In this document: piece after piece, positions 33,293 to 46,388 of the stretch
How positions within the stretch are numbered: the first letter of the stretch is position 1
Layout of the letters: the number at the start of each line of letters is the position of its first letter
Notes under the pieces: generated by a model
Told to the model about the DNA's origin: nothing
Database searches by the model: none
What the model saw: the letters and a program-made list of their open reading frames with translations, nothing else
Source: Kappaphycus alvarezii
Lineage: Eukaryota; Rhodophyta; Florideophyceae; Gigartinales; Solieriaceae
Assembly (NCBI GenBank): GCA_002205965.3
Contig: NADL03000465.1
Coordinates: forward strand, 620,001 to 684,000
Direction of reading: 5' to 3'
Length of the DNA: 64,000 nucleotides
Position numbers and translations under genes: made by a program

Positions 33293-34111
33293 CTAAACTT
33301 CGGGTTCTTGCTGGTTCTTGTCTTCGTCACCGTCCGTTGCGACATCCGCGGATTTACTGGCTGATGCTTCAGGTTCCAGGCCTTCCACGTCCCTACTCGA
33401 ACTAGGTCGTCCGAATACAGCTGATCGTAGGTTTTCAGGATGTCGATAGACCTCGGCCGAGTTCTCCGGAAACACTGCCCGTAACCCTTCGTTTGATACA
33501 TCAAGCCAAGGTGCACGGGTGACAATTCCTCTGGTCCGTAGTGGGATAGGAATCAGTACTGCGTAAGGTTCCGGCGGGAGATCCTTAGTTCCTGATAGTC
33601 GTGTTGTACTCGTTACCTGCGCAGCAGGAATACTCCGAATTCTCTCGACCTCCGTAATTGGGGGTGTAGCTTTGACGATCCTGTCGCGTGATATCCTCTC
33701 GTGCTGGTGCCATATATGAGCGACTTCAGTCTTGTCCTCACTTGATACCACTTTGTATGGGCCATAATCACGTGTTGACAGCTTATGCTTAGGCTGTTCC
33801 TCACTGAAGTAGTCCTTGCGAATGAAGACATAGGAACCAGGTCCTATTTCTTCTCGTGACTTGCGCATACTTTCATCGAAGTTGCGCTTGTACCTTTCTT
33901 GCGCCTTTGCCATCTCCTCACCAGCAGTGGACATCAGTATTTGGAGCCAGGCCCTCCACTTCTGCATACCCTTGGAAGGATCGGGTTGTTCTGCGACTAA
34001 TGTCGGTATGGCTTGAACAGATATCGGCGGTGGCGGCTTACTCAACACCAACTCGAACGGAACTATCTTCATTGATGTATGAGGTTGCGTGTTATACGCG
34101 TACGTCACCAA
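33293..34111 (-). pseudogene. Gypsy integrase C-terminal region with GPY/F motif
   Basis: The 272-codon frame starts in the integrase core just after the catalytic-Glu region (QANGQVERFYRTL, read at about 34170-34210 in another frame). It continues VTYAYNTQPHTSMKIVPFEL, ERYKRNFDESMRKSREEIGP and DYGPYKVVSSEDKTEVAHIW, the GPY/F module, then a variable tail. The order is typical of Ty3/Gypsy chromoviruses. Confidence 0.75.
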
Positions 34112-34244
34112 CCGAAGAACATGTCCCAGTCCCTTGGATGATCAGCGACGTAGTGTCGAAGTGCGGCTATTAAAGTTCGATAGAACCTCTCCACCTGCCC
34201 ATTCGCTTGCGGGTGGTAAGTGGTGGTGAATAAGTTCTCGATCT

Positions 34245-34673
34245 CTAGACCTTGCAGATGTGTTGGAAGGTTCGGGACGTGAACTGCGTTCCATTGTCCG
34301 AAAGTAACTTCTGCGGTGGCCCATTGAAAAACACCCAGTTCTCCACAAAAGCCTTGGAGATCTCTGCAGCGGTAATCTTTCGTAGCGGAACGGTTCGAAC
34401 CAGCTTAGTGAAGCGGTCCGTAATTACCAATACGTATTGATAACCTCTTGGCGAGCGGATCAGCTCTCCCAGTATGTCAATGGCGACCATTGCAGATGGT
34501 ACTATCGCGGGGAAGAGTTGCATTTGTGATGCATTCTTTCGCAACTCAACCAGTTCCCTTGCGCAGGTCGGGCATACAGCAACAGTTGCGTAGCAATCAA
34601 TTGCCATCGCATACCAGTAGAAGTGCCTGCTTAACATGTAATATAACTTGCGGCCCCCGGGATGGGCAGCCAA
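34245..34673 (-). pseudogene. Gypsy integrase zinc-binding region and catalytic core
   Basis: The reading AAHPGGRKLYYMLSRHFYW, then CPTCAREL, gives the H2C2 zinc site. MVAIDILGELIRSPRGYQYV has the first Asp, VLVITDRFTKLVRTVPLRKI follows, and KLLSDNGTQFTSRTF has the second Asp. The open frame stops before the Glu motif, which lies downstream in another frame. The left limit on the minus strand is the junction with the Tc1 element. Confidence 0.8.
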
Positions 34674-34684
34674 TCTCGAGTGAT

Positions 34685-35641
34685 GACTCGTTTGTGAATG
34701 GAGTCGTAAAGTGTGTCAATGTATTCCGGTTTGACATCACACCAGAGGTCCACAACAGCCTTTCCCAATTCCTCTACACCAGTGTATTGCTTCCCCGCTC
34801 CCTAAAATCTCCTCGCCAACAATTCCCAGACATTTTCTATAATGTGTAGATCTGGGGACTTCGCAGGCCAGGATAAAACATTAATCCCTTTGTCTTTAAA
34901 CCATCTTTTAGTGTAGCTTGATTGGTGCGGAGCAGCATTGTCCTGCTGAAAAATGTAGTTCTCTCCGAATGTTTCTGCAGCAAATGGTATCATTTCCTGT
35001 TCCAATAACGCGCAATACGATTTCGAGTCGACCATACCCTTCACGCTCACTAGATCACTCAAACCGTGAAAAGGAAATGCTCCCCAAACCAATATAGATT
35101 CACTACTTCGGTGATTTGTAGAAAATACACGCGGTTCCTCTCTATAATCACTCCAGTAGTAAGCTAGGTCATCGAAACCGTCAAGATTAAATTTATTTTC
35201 GTCAGAAAAGATAATTTTCTTGTGGTAATCTGGGCTGTGCTTCAGCATCTCTGATGCCCATAGAACTCGAGCTTCTTTATGATGCAGACGGAGCGACGGT
35301 GACTTGTTCATCTTCGTATACGCCAAATGTGGCGTCTCATGCAGTAGCTGCTGGACTAGGCGAACACCTACGGACAATTGCAGGTTCACCTGAATAATTT
35401 TGGCTGATGAATTTCCTTTGGATGCCTCTCGAATAAGCGCACGATTTTGAGTCGTCGAAATCTTGCATTACCTCCCCAATTTTTTTGAACGTTCCCTGCG
35501 CCTCTGCTTGTTGATAAATTTTTCTACCGCCCCTTTTGAACGTCCAATCTCCACCGCTATGTCCCTAATGCTGAGCAGTTGACTCCGATAAGCCAAAATT
35601 TGGCCTTTCTGAATATCGGTGAGTCTCTTTCCCCGCGACAT
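34685..35641 (-). pseudogene. Tc1-like DD34E transposase with two in-frame stops
   Basis: The start at 35641 gives MSRGKRLTDIQKGQILAYRS and a helix-turn-helix (SIRDIAVEIGRSKGAVEKFI). An in-frame TAA at 35468-35470 follows. Reading on in the same frame gives IIFSDENKFNLDG (first Asp), ESILVWGAFPFHGLSD, NYIFQQDNAAPHQSS (second Asp) and PDLHIIENVWELLARR (Glu); the second Asp and the Glu are separated by 34 residues. A TAG at 34802-34804 is next, then the usual C-terminus (YTGVEELGKAVVDLWCDVKP, YIDTLYDSIHKRV). Only two stop codons and no frameshift separate it from an intact gene. It joins Gypsy sequence at about 34675-34690. Confidence 0.85.
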
Positions 35642-38600
35642 GATGTTGGCGGTTTTCTTTTGTTGGAGAGGCTCATTGAGCGATTCCGGGCCGAGTTATA
35701 TGGGGATGAGTGTACCTATATTCCCGCCAAAATTGGTAGCAATTCTATGTATTTGGCGGGAGGTAAAGGTGTTTACTTGAAGCTGTCCAATATATATATT
35801 TGCGTCCTTAAGTTATTTCTCATACCTTTTTCAACTATTACTTTGAAATGACCAAGAGTATTTTTGTTATGGTTACATAGCTGTATATAGGTTAAAAACC
35901 CTTCGAAACTGTATGCAAATGAAGGCTGGTGCCCCAACGGTTTCGAAAATACGGTATGCTTGTGCGGTGTCCTTAATTTTGTTTCGTGCACTGTAAAATG
36001 TTCCTTCATTAGTTCGAAAGCAGCAGTCGACTCGTCTCGAGGTCTTTATCGGCCCTAATCTCACTCCTCCTCCGGTCTTCGGAAAATACATCACTACCTT
36101 CACTTTTTCCAATACTCTCTCTTGAACTCCCACTCACACATTTTTTTCTCTTTCTCTCGATCGATCGCTCTTTCTCTCCCTTTCCCCTATAACCATCAGA
36201 TTATGAGCCTAAATCATCAATAACATTCATTGACTAACCTCGCTTCGTCACTCGCTTCGTCACTAATCACCTCGGGGCTACCTTACACACCATGTAGGGA
36301 CAGGGAAAAATACTTCGTTGAGGCTGCCTTATACTTGGCGTATGGAAGGGAAGAGAAAACAAATAAAAGAACAAAAAAGGAAAATTTTCTTGTATTACAG
36401 TATCCACCCCTAAGAACGGAATAGGGAGGCCAACCAATACTGTACTCAAGAACACTCACCTTCGGGAGATTTAAAGTGTGCAATGTGGTGCCACCGGGTA
36501 CTATACTGTATTTCACGTTATTATAGTGTAGAATACTGTACGAAAGTGTACAGTGACACCGATAGGAGGGCGCCGAGCGAAAGGGGCCAAGTAGACCATT
36601 GAGAAGGACCGATGGGGACCGAGAATGCAGTAGAACCAGAGTACTGTAGTTGGAACACCAGTGCGTCTCCTAAAGGTGGACGATATTGCTGAGAGTTACA
36701 TAGGGCAATGTCCTTTTAGGAGAAATTGCAGTGTGCCGTTAGGGTTGTTAGGAGATTTTAAAAGGTAAGAAGCAATAGGTGACATTTTGAGAAGAAAAGA
36801 AAGGAGAACCTTCGATTCTCCCACACCACGGTCTCCAAGCTTGCGTCTTTACCCAGAAAAAAATCCTGGGACTTATTCCAACCATTTCTAAGCTTAAGAA
36901 GTGAACTGACTCCCTTTATGCTGCTGCCTACGTAATTTTCCTATTGACTGTCACTATCCTCCTGTAGAAGGCGGAAAAACAAGCTTCTGTATTTTTAGTT
37001 CTGCCGACGTCCCTCCCATCAAGTCACAGTACTACAAATGGATTCTCAACTTGGAAACACGTGTATTCGTCAAAAAGGCTGATTTTTTTGGTTTAAAGGA
37101 TTTTATTAAACCAGAAAGATCTTGGGAGTGAGCAAACTTTACTCGTTCAGATCTCTAACCATTTCAAAAACGTATACAATCATTTCCACTAGGAACAGTC
37201 GTCTCATCAGGAGTTCGCGAGAAACAGCATCGTTCTCTCAAGATGAGGAACCAATGGAAGCCCATAACCATACTGCAGAAATAGCATTCCAGTCGATGCC
37301 CGCTTTCTCACAAGTGATCAACGAGGCGCTGTCCATGGATGTCGAAAGAGCAACAGCCCTCTCGGGGAACTGCCAGCATTGGTTGCAGAAGGACCTGGAA
37401 CCCCGTCTCCCTAAATGAATAACAGCCGAGCTGGAGCAGAAGACTCCCGGGATTGTCGTCCGATTTTTCAATATAAACCTGAAAGAAACTCTCCCTACAA
37501 TCCTGCCGGGCACCGTGGGCGAGCTAATTGACGATCTATAGGACGCACCACTCTCGCAAGGGGCATAAAGTCCTACTAGTGACATATGCCGAGCGGTACT
37601 ACCTTAAATAATGTCTACCAAATTGGCGAGCACCGCTGGCAAAAAAGAATCAGTAGCAGAGGACGTGGGGGCACGGAACGAATCAGGATACATGTCGATA
37701 GCATGGGGGCACTATGGGATAGGGGTGGACAGATTTTAGGATAGAAGCAGAAGGACGCAGAGGAATTGATTTTACTGACTACCCATCCCTTGCTGATATT
37801 CACATCAGAGAAGATATACTGGAACATATTCCGGACGATTCCGACTCGCCCATTCAGCGTCCACGATTCAGCTCAAGGCTGGTGCAGAACTGTCAAGCAC
37901 ATCAGTCGATGACTTGCGGCAATATTATGAAATATTTGGAAACAAATAATTACTCCCTCACCACGAGCAAGACCTCCCACGCATGTAACGGAAAATGCTT
38001 ATGCAGCCGAGGAATTAGCGTTCCTCAAGAACAGCTATGAATGCGCTGTTTCTCAAGTTCCAACTAACGCTAACATAAAAACCAGTCAAAGAATTTACAA
38101 GATTAATGGGAATGATGAAAAAAAGTATTAAAAGGCACGTTTTGCACCACACGGAAAGGAAGACCGCGATACGAATACGCTAAAAATTGAGAGCTCCACC
38201 TGCCTCCCTTGGGTTTCAGAATATTATTTTCTATCTTCGTCATTTTCCAGTTTTATCTCACTAAGGTTTGAAGGAGTCGCCGGTACGGTGACTAAATAAG
38301 AATTACTTAGCTGAGCTCCTTTTGAGATCAACTCAGCGAATTCTAGCTTGGAATTGATGGGCGTACCTGGGATGCAAAAGTTTGTGACTTCCTTTTTTCT
38401 TTTGTTTAATATTTTCTGTGCCCCTGTAGTCTTTTTTCTTTTCGCAGTGGCTGCTGGGATGGCCTACTTATATCGCTCTAATTACTTCTTTCGAGTTCCT
38501 CACGCCAGTACTGCAGAACACACCACCCTTCCTTTTGTATTCGTCAATTTCCTTAACCATTCCCGCCTTGACTGCTGCCGTGCTTGCAGAGAAATTTCCA

Positions 38601-39780
38601 CAAGCGATGCATGTGTAATGGTATAAATACCCATCGCGTCCTTCCATAACGCGCACGACATAAATTAAAGCTAAATAAATACATAGATTAATGGTTACTG
38701 TATATTGGGTGCTGCCCTTCATGCGCCGCAGGAATTGAAGACATCAATTGCACAATTACAGCATTGCGTTGCTCCAGTACAGTACAGTGCGATGTTGGAC
38801 GACTGCAGTGCGACGTTGGGCTAGTACAATACGCCTCTTTCGCGAGTACGGTATTTTTCCGTGAGGACAGTATGGGCTTCGTAGCCAAACAGTAGGAAGC
38901 GACGAGCTCACTTGCGCAAATGTAATACAGTATAGCTTTCCCACATCCTTCACTACCTACTCAGAGCTGTTCCTACTGCTGCGCCGATGACGGCTTCTCG
39001 AAGACATAAATGCCGTCAAGGTGCATGCCCTGTCACCTAATGTGCTTACTTCACTTTGTGTTAGTGTTAACAAACTTGTCCATGAACTGTTGTAGCAAAT
39101 CAGGGACATTCTCAACCCTGATGTTGAGAGGTTACAAGTCTGGGTCCTCACGGTCGAAGCCCTTTCATTTGGTAAGTACATAAAACTGCTTGGCGGGTCG
39201 GTTGTAGAGTAGGTCCAAAATTTCTGAAACCATATTTAGTGTGACTGTTTGTGGTCAATAGTTTAGCTTAGTTCTATAGTGACATGCAGCCGCAAGTTAT
39301 CGAGAAAAGTTAGGCGGTTCGCATGCAAGAGTCAGAGTTTTCGTTTAGTAGGTTTTGAAATCACTCTGAGTGTGCGCCGTTAATACGCTGTGGGTCAGAC
39401 CACCGTACCTGAAGTTTATATCCATCCTTCAGAACTTTCTAGTCCACTAGAACATTACCACCTATGGAGATGTTTGCTCTCCATATGTTCTTTGCCTCGT
39501 TGTCTTTGCGGATAATAGCTTCTCGGGCGGCTGTGCTACGTTACCTAACATCACAATGCATTTATTCCGGCACCCGCAAAAGTTTGTCAATATGTAACAA
39601 TCGCAAGAGTTTGAACCCTTCTACCGTCTTCGATCTGGATCTCACCGTTTGACTAGACACAAAGAGTGTGAGAGGATTTTTTGCTAATAGGACGGCCAAT
39701 ATGGTGACATGTGACCTGTTCCCCAGAGATTAACACTTTGTGCGATTAGGAACATACTGCATAATCAGAAGAACAAAGTG
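35642..39780. other. no gene recognised
   Basis: The first 200-300 bp are probably the 5' flank of the Tc1 element. A patch of TGTAC/ACAGT units is at 36480-36560. Small frames at 37122-37418 and 38348-38626 (the latter with a hydrophobic stretch) do not resemble known proteins. Short TACAG-type units recur at 38770-38800. The whole looks like old transposon debris. Confidence 0.4.
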
Positions 39781-41076
39781 TCATTTACTCTCTTTCATCT
39801 TAAATTCCCATAAAAGCGCTACACAGCATAGCAGAAAATCATGAAATATTCGTTCCATAGTACCGATCCCTTGAGGGGTATTTGGCGTTGTGAAATGATT
39901 TTGCGCGCGTATTGCTTTGTTGATAGCTGCTACGAGCTTGTTCTTGAAGTGGCTTTCTCTGTCTGATATGCACGTCGGCGCCAAAACCAAAAGCAGCATA
40001 CGCTTTGAGCAGAGCGTCTGCAGCTGGTGCATTTATGGCCTCCTTACATGTTTCTAGCCAGCTGAAAGTGGAAGCATCTTCTTTCGGTATCATAATGTCT
40101 CCTTCATCAGTAGTACTTTTGGACATGAACAGTAAGTCAAATTTATCAACTTATTTGGCTTACCACCATGCAGAAAGTGACTACATGGCTCAAAGATAAG
40201 AGTACTGCTGATAGTAGATGCAAAGTGTAGGCAAGCCTAACAAAAGTAGGAAATATTTGCGTCCATTGCGTCACAGGAGCGTAATTCCTTGATAGATGAA
40301 ATAGAAAAATCCTCTCCTCTATGTCCGGCTCGACCGCAACGACTTATTACAAATACGGACAGTTACAAACGCGTGTCCCATGACGGAATACAGAAAGCCC
40401 CAGGCTGCGAAACCATAATTACCTCGCGGTCTTTTATCTCTTGCTTCCCTCGACCTGTCTGAGTTTCTTTAGCTTTTGAATCGCACTGTGCATCTGTAGA
40501 AGGTTAAGTGAAGTCTGGATCCATAATTGACGCAACAGGGGCCGTCACTAAAGCTGCCATGTTACATGGTTCGGAGCATTACTATACTGCACTGCATATT
40601 TATTTATCGCCAAACGACAAGTAAATAGTAGATCAGCCAAACAGTTGTCTTCGGCTGTAATTTGGACCATTGCGTAGTCGAAGGTGGGTAGTGTCATTCC
40701 CGATCGTTGAACTTTGCTGAAGACTTCCTTATTTAGCTGGGAAGTTACCCGCTGTGCTCGAAGGAGTGTAGAGAAGAAAACAGTTTATGTGGCCTGTGAA
40801 CGAGTGCGTTGGCTCTACCAAAGAAATAGGTTGAAAAATACTGCCTTGAGCAACGGACCCCTTCGTTCTGAGAAATTAGAGCTCATGTTCACGGAGGAAC
40901 GTGTGGATTGCTGTACCCCGAACGTTTTGATTTCCCGGTGTTTCTGTGTGGCGAATAAGACGTTTTAGATCACGTGCCCATTCTTTTCGACCATAGCGGC
41001 TCAAATGTTGTAAGTTAGGAGCGTAGTGATCGCTGTGGTTCGCAAAAGGTGTGCGTGATTCTGGAGTGTGACTCAA
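39781..41076 (-). mobile_element. Gypsy pol remnant (RNase H end and integrase core)
   Basis: On the minus strand, NLQHLSRYGRKEWARDLKRL with PGNQNV (41076-40876) resembles the end of a Gypsy RNase H domain. At 40165-39781 the integrase core is plain although frameshifted: FDLLFMSKSTTDEGDIMIPK (first Asp), DASTFSWLETCKEAINAPAA, ISDRESHFKNKLVAAINKAI (second Asp), and NHFTTPNTPQGIGTMERIFH (Glu). This lineage differs in sequence from the other Gypsy copies here. It is heavily decayed and has no LTR. Confidence 0.6.
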
Positions 41077-44000
41077 TACTAGTTATTTTGACCTTGATTT
41101 CGGAGAGGTTGGGGAGGCAGATATATTTATAGCCAATTCATCACCCTTGATCAGTTATAATACTTTACGGTACCTTAGACTGTATTCCTTTCCATTAATT
41201 AAATATTGCTTTCTATATATCTTCGGTTGAGATGCGCGGTGCTGAAAGGCTTTTTTCTCGTCATTGAAACATAGCAAAATATACATTCCCTATAAAAATT
41301 TCACTCCCGGAATCTGTATTCTCACTGTTGTCAAGGCGACGAGAACTTTATTGTGAATTACGTCGCCTACATGAAAATATGAGGGCGCCTGATTAAAATT
41401 TCCCATTTTGGAAGCAATACGGAAAAATAAATGTCACCTTCAGCGGTCTGGAAAGTAAACTATACGTACTCTTCAAACTGATTGCTTGAAAGGTCACTAG
41501 GTTCAGCAAAGATAAAATAAAATGTAGAAATAGAAATTTCATCGTTTTCATCGTACGTTTATCCATCGCTTTCGACCTGTTAGTTGAGATTTTGAAAATA
41601 AAATTCCTCCCTCTTGATGAATACTGGAAGTATATGGGTCGAAGATTCTCCATTCTTTAGCCTACGTCGAGTAAGTGCTTCTATAGCCCCAGGAGCGTAA
41701 CGATGGTTTGTTTTCCAGTTCAGGTCCCAAAGATTTGTGGTATTTATTACTTCGATAAGAATCTCAAAAGAAGGGTTTGTCCACGGTTTCTACTTTCCTC
41801 CTGAGGTCCATGATTCTTATTAGGAAGCATAAAGCTTCTAGGGTTGCGACCATAGCCGTTCATATTGTTCAAGTTCTCATTAGCCCCTCTGATCGCATAA
41901 ATTCCATGTGTACCTGTTATATGTGACCAATTTTAAAATTTGGTGACTGCTTTCCTTTGATGGGCATTCTCATGGTTGTCTGTGAGACATTTAGGGGGAA
42001 ATTGCGGTATAAGCTCTTTGGTTTAGCTAAAATATTTGTTAGACCTTCCGATAGATCCGAATATTTCTCTCTTGCATAATGGATCTCAATATCAGCGTTA
42101 AAATTGCCCCTTGAATTCTACCTACCGGGAATCTGAAATATATTCTATTGGCATAACTTTCACGATCTAATTGTAGTCCATATCGTCGCGGCAGTTTTTG
42201 AAGCAGAATTTTGGAGTAATATGAACGAAGTAGTTGGCCTTCTGATTTTGCGAAAGATGGTACTAGCTAGAGCAAATGACATAAACTTGAAGATCTAACC
42301 TATATCATGGCTTAATTATCCGCGTATTTTGCAGTCTTTAATCTTTTGATAGGCCTATTTTGCCATCCTTGGGTTTTCATGGCGGTTTCTATCACCATTG
42401 CGAGAATTGTTTTCCCAAGACGGGGATGCATTCCTGTTATCCGCATTTGTGATTGCAATTCCATAAATTTTCGCTTGATTTATAACTTTAGAATGAATCG
42501 CTTGGCACGATTCAGTATTTGGATGAATATAACCTCCGTCTGCCACAGGGACTTGATTTTTACCTTAATGACGGTTCTGAGCATTCTGCCTCGAGGATAG
42601 CTGATTTGCACCCTGGTTAGCCTCCGTAGAACGGTTAAAAAATCCTAATTTAGCAAAGGATTGGCCGAGTCACGCCTTACTTCGACGTTCTCCACAACAT
42701 TTCCAGTATAGTCCGGGTCTATTTCGGTGAAATAAATGAGCCTTACCAGAGTAATTAAGGGCTTTTCCTTCTTTTACGGGTCTGTCAGATTCGGAAATCG
42801 ATAATAGTTAGTTCATTTCATAAAAAACAAACAGTTTCGCAACATCATACGAAACGGATATGAGAAACATCAAAATATTATAAAAAGCCTCCGTGAAGAC
42901 TTGATTCGGCGGAGGCAATAAGTTGATAAGATACTTGCTAATGTTATCGGGATCTGGGTGAGCAAATGATACGCCAGTAGTTTAGCAGCACGATCCAGCC
43001 GAGGGGGGAAAGATTTCAGTAGTCAAAATTGCGGCATTTAAGATTGAAATTGCCAGATCATCAAAGAACGAAGATTAATTTATCTTCTTCGTGATCTTAT
43101 CACTCGTTAATTTGAAACGAAAGCGGCGTAGAGAGTTTATTCTGTATGATGTGAATACGAAATAATATTAAAGATACTCGGCGGGTTGGTTCGAAGCTAC
43201 TGAGAAGATCATTAGATTCCTAGAAGTATGAGAGCAAATCGGTCAGCGCAGAAAAGTAGCAAACGATTCCGAATTGTAATGTTTTCTACAATGTACTCGC
43301 TGGCTATAGTACACTTCTACAATCAAGGGTACTTTTCGATAGCTTAGGTACACTGTAGGACAGGTGTGGATATATTTTAGATATACATAGGGAGAAGTAA
43401 AGGAATTATTTTCACGCAGAAGAGCTGGGGCTACAAAACTCGACTGCACAGGTGACTGCACTTTTAACGTTGCAAAACTTCTCAAAAATATCTCCAAGAC
43501 GAGCGAGCGCTGAATGTTATGTATGCAGCTCGGCGGAGGAATTTCGGTCTCTTATCACAATGTGTACGATAATACTGTAATTTACATTGACACTGTTGTG
43601 GTGGACGTAGTGTAGCGAAGTTAGCGAAAAGGAGAAGGCAAAGTAAACGGGTACAAAGGCCCCGTGGATGCCATCGCAGTTCCGTAGTTTACTATTTTAA
43701 TGGGGCAGTCTACTTCAGCGGTTGATTAGAGCGGATCCCCAAAAGAGTAAAAAGTCTCTTGTCCAATTTCCACCCCGATCGGGTAGTGAGGACTGCCTTT
43801 TATACCCTTTCGGATAGCTATATAGGAGTATATACTGTTGTGCGACCCAGTGCCGGCTCAAAGTGGTCTGCTCGGCGGGGATCGACGCCGTAAATCAGAG
43901 CATTTATCTAACAAAATTAAGGTTGCTTTATTGGTAGAGAAGGGCAAGGTAGGTTTTCCCAGCGGACAGAAGTAATTGTTGAGGTACTTCTTCAGAACTA

Positions 44001-44281
44001 TAAAGCTGGTCAGGTCGATTTGCTAGCTTACTAGAGGCGATAAAATTAATTAGGTAAAGCGAGCGCGTCCAAAATAGCCCATGACGTTGAACGGCCCAAA
44101 GCCACTGACGGCCCCCACGCCGTTGAACGGCGTGGACGTTTTGCGCAAACCTGTGTACAGTGAACTAAGATCTTACAGTGTGTGGTGTACTGTACTTTGT
44201 ACTGGGTACATGTTGGTGGTTGGCAGATACTGATCCCTTCCCTGGCGCTTCAGTTTTGGACACCGGATTAATACGGACAGC
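41077..44281. other. no gene recognised
   Basis: This AT-rich stretch has only short frames, none convincing. A 21-bp palindrome is at 44115-44135, and CTGTAC/ACAGT units occur at about 44155-44215. Confidence 0.45.
44115..44135. repeat. 21-bp palindrome
   Basis: CCACGCCGTT and AACGGCGTGG are perfect complements around a central G. A related GACGTTGAACGGC occurs about 30 bp upstream. Confidence 0.7.
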
Positions 44282-44360
44282 TTGGCTTCAATTTCCAAAG
44301 AACCGAAACCACTCATGCAAGCCTCAACGCGAATGAACAGGACTGAATCGCGCTCTCATC

Positions 44361-46388
44361 TTGCTCAGATTATTCTTACCTTGTCAGACTTTATACACAG
44401 GGTTGTCGGGTCGCTCCCCGTCCATCAACATCAGACTTTATGCCTTCTTCAATGCGCCGTCAAACCCACAAAGGGAAAGAGAGACGGCAATAACTCACGA
44501 ATCAGACCGAGACAGGAAAAAAGCAGTAGAGCTACTCCGCAAGCAGAGTTTTTCGGTTCTTTATATTGCTGGTGCGACAGATGTGTCGCGCTCTACTGTC
44601 GGGGAGCTGAAGAAGTTAGTGGCTTCAAACGGCAACGCTGCGATTGAACGCAAGTTTGATCAGAATGTTTGTTCTGGTCGAATGTCCGTTCTTTCTGCCG
44701 AGGAAGGTGATATTGGAACATTAAATAGTTAGCGCATCGCGAGGTTTTGCAATTGGAGTTGATGACCTAAAAGACTTGATGTCTCCCATTCCCGCTGATG
44801 AGCGTCCCAGTAGTAAAACTTTTGTTTCTTCTAACGCTGGAGTTCAACTATTCAGATCTCGAATTAGGGAAATGATTTTTCGTAGATATGAAACCAAGAA
44901 GCATATCAAGCAAGCAGCTAAAGATTATGAACACTACGACCATTTCTTTGCAATTATAGAAAAGTTGAATATCGTGAAGGGTTCCTTTTTAACCCTAGCA
45001 GGATCGTAAATATAAATAAATCTGCAGTCAACACCAGGTAGGGAAAAAAGAAGAAGGCCTTTACGGCTACCAACTCACACCATGGTTGAATTTGAAGGTG
45101 AAAGCACGACATACGGTAGTAACCAGCGCATCATCGCCGTTTTTATTGCTTCAACATCGAATAGAGTTGCTCCCCCCTATTCTATCATCGAGGGAAAGCT
45201 TCAAAATGATAGATGGTGGTCTCCCGTGACTAGTTCATTTGGAGAACCTTTTTTCGGCATTTACGCCAAATATACAAGGACCAACTGGATGCCAGTGGAT
45301 GTTGTCATCAATTTTCCGGAAAATGGGTCCGGAGAGAAGGATATTCTCGTAGCCGTCGTTACTCACATGAATAGGATTTTTGGAACCTTCAATGACAATA
45401 AAAGGTACCTTCCATGCTTGAATGTGAAATCTTCTAATAATGCCATAGAGTGGATAGACTGGTGAAAGGAAAACGGCTGTGAGGTGAGGGTCCAGCCAGA
45501 CAAAACCTCTTAGGTACTACAAGCTTGAGATCCAATCATCAAAAGGCGCTTCAAGAGCGCTTTGCGTGAGCTTCGTGATGCCTTTCGGCGCTTGGGAGTC
45601 CTAAATGATCCCTAGCTCAACTTCAACCTCTCCTGTGCACTAAAAGCCTACGAATGTATTTCTTTCAAGATTATAACTGGGTCATTCCGTGTTACTGGGG
45701 TATATACGATTGACTACCAATGGTCGCAACGATTTACAAGCGCTAAAGACAAGCGCAAAGACGAAGCAGCGATAGAACGAAGTAAAAAACAGAGTGGTTC
45801 TCCATCCTGCATTGTCGCCGTGCGAAAACGACAAAGTGACCACAGCACGATGGCACCAGTGCGCGACATCATCTGCAAAAATCATTCCATTCGCACATCA
45901 GGCAATTTACAACAGATCTCTATTGCACAACGCAAAGCTGAAATTTTTCATTCCATCTGATGAAAGCTGGGTTCTACAGCGCATCCAGCACCGTGAAGGC
46001 TCAAAGCAGCAACAGAAATCCCAGAAGGGTTGCTGTGTTTGTCGCTTGTGCGCCAGTATATTTCGTTACGGAAGCAGAAGTACTTGAAATGCGCCGCAAG
46101 GAGGCAGAGAAGACCGAACTTTAGAAGCAGAAACGCAATATTGATGGAGACACAGGGAGTCCCATACGCATTGAAGCTGATCGTGTTGCACCCGAAAGCC
46201 GAAATAAAGAGCGAGCCTCCAAACGGCAACGCAGAGAGAAAACAGCAACACGCAAATAAATGGAGAAAAAGAAACCTGGAATTCTTACCGCTGCAAAGCT
46301 TAAGGAAGCCGCAGCCGTGAAGCTTCTTGCAAAGGAAGCCAAAGAATTGGCTATTAAGGTGGCTATGGGTTGCAGAAAATCGACGCAA
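44361..46388 (+). pseudogene. pogo-like (DDE_1) transposase, copy C, decayed
   Basis: Copy C begins with a helix-turn-helix-like piece, DRDRKKAVELLRKQSFSVLY then IAGATDVSRSTVGELKKLV (44361-44732). Part of the linker follows (44776-45009). The frame at 45082-45465 matches the DDE_1 catalytic core: GSNQRIIAVFIASTSNRVAP, PYSIIEGKLQNDRWWSP and VTHMNRIFGTFNDNKRYLPC. LQALDPIIKRRFKSALRELR (about 45530-45570, with a stop inside) equals the QxxDxxINRKFK motif of copies A and B. A Lys/Glu/Ala-rich tail extends to about 46388. The copy is dead by multiple stops and frameshifts. Confidence 0.55.

Larger units (their letters stand above)
32454..34680 (-). mobile_element. Ty3/Gypsy pol 3' part (integrase plus two chromodomains), truncated
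   Basis: Only the 3' part of pol is left, read on the minus strand: an H2C2-type zinc region and integrase core (34673-34245), then the integrase C-terminal part with a GPYKVVSS (GPY/F) motif (34111-33293), then two chromodomain-like modules (33076-32636 and 32687-32454). RT and protease are absent because a Tc1-like transposase abuts the element at about 34680. No LTR was found downstream. Frameshifts separate the pieces. Confidence 0.75.
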
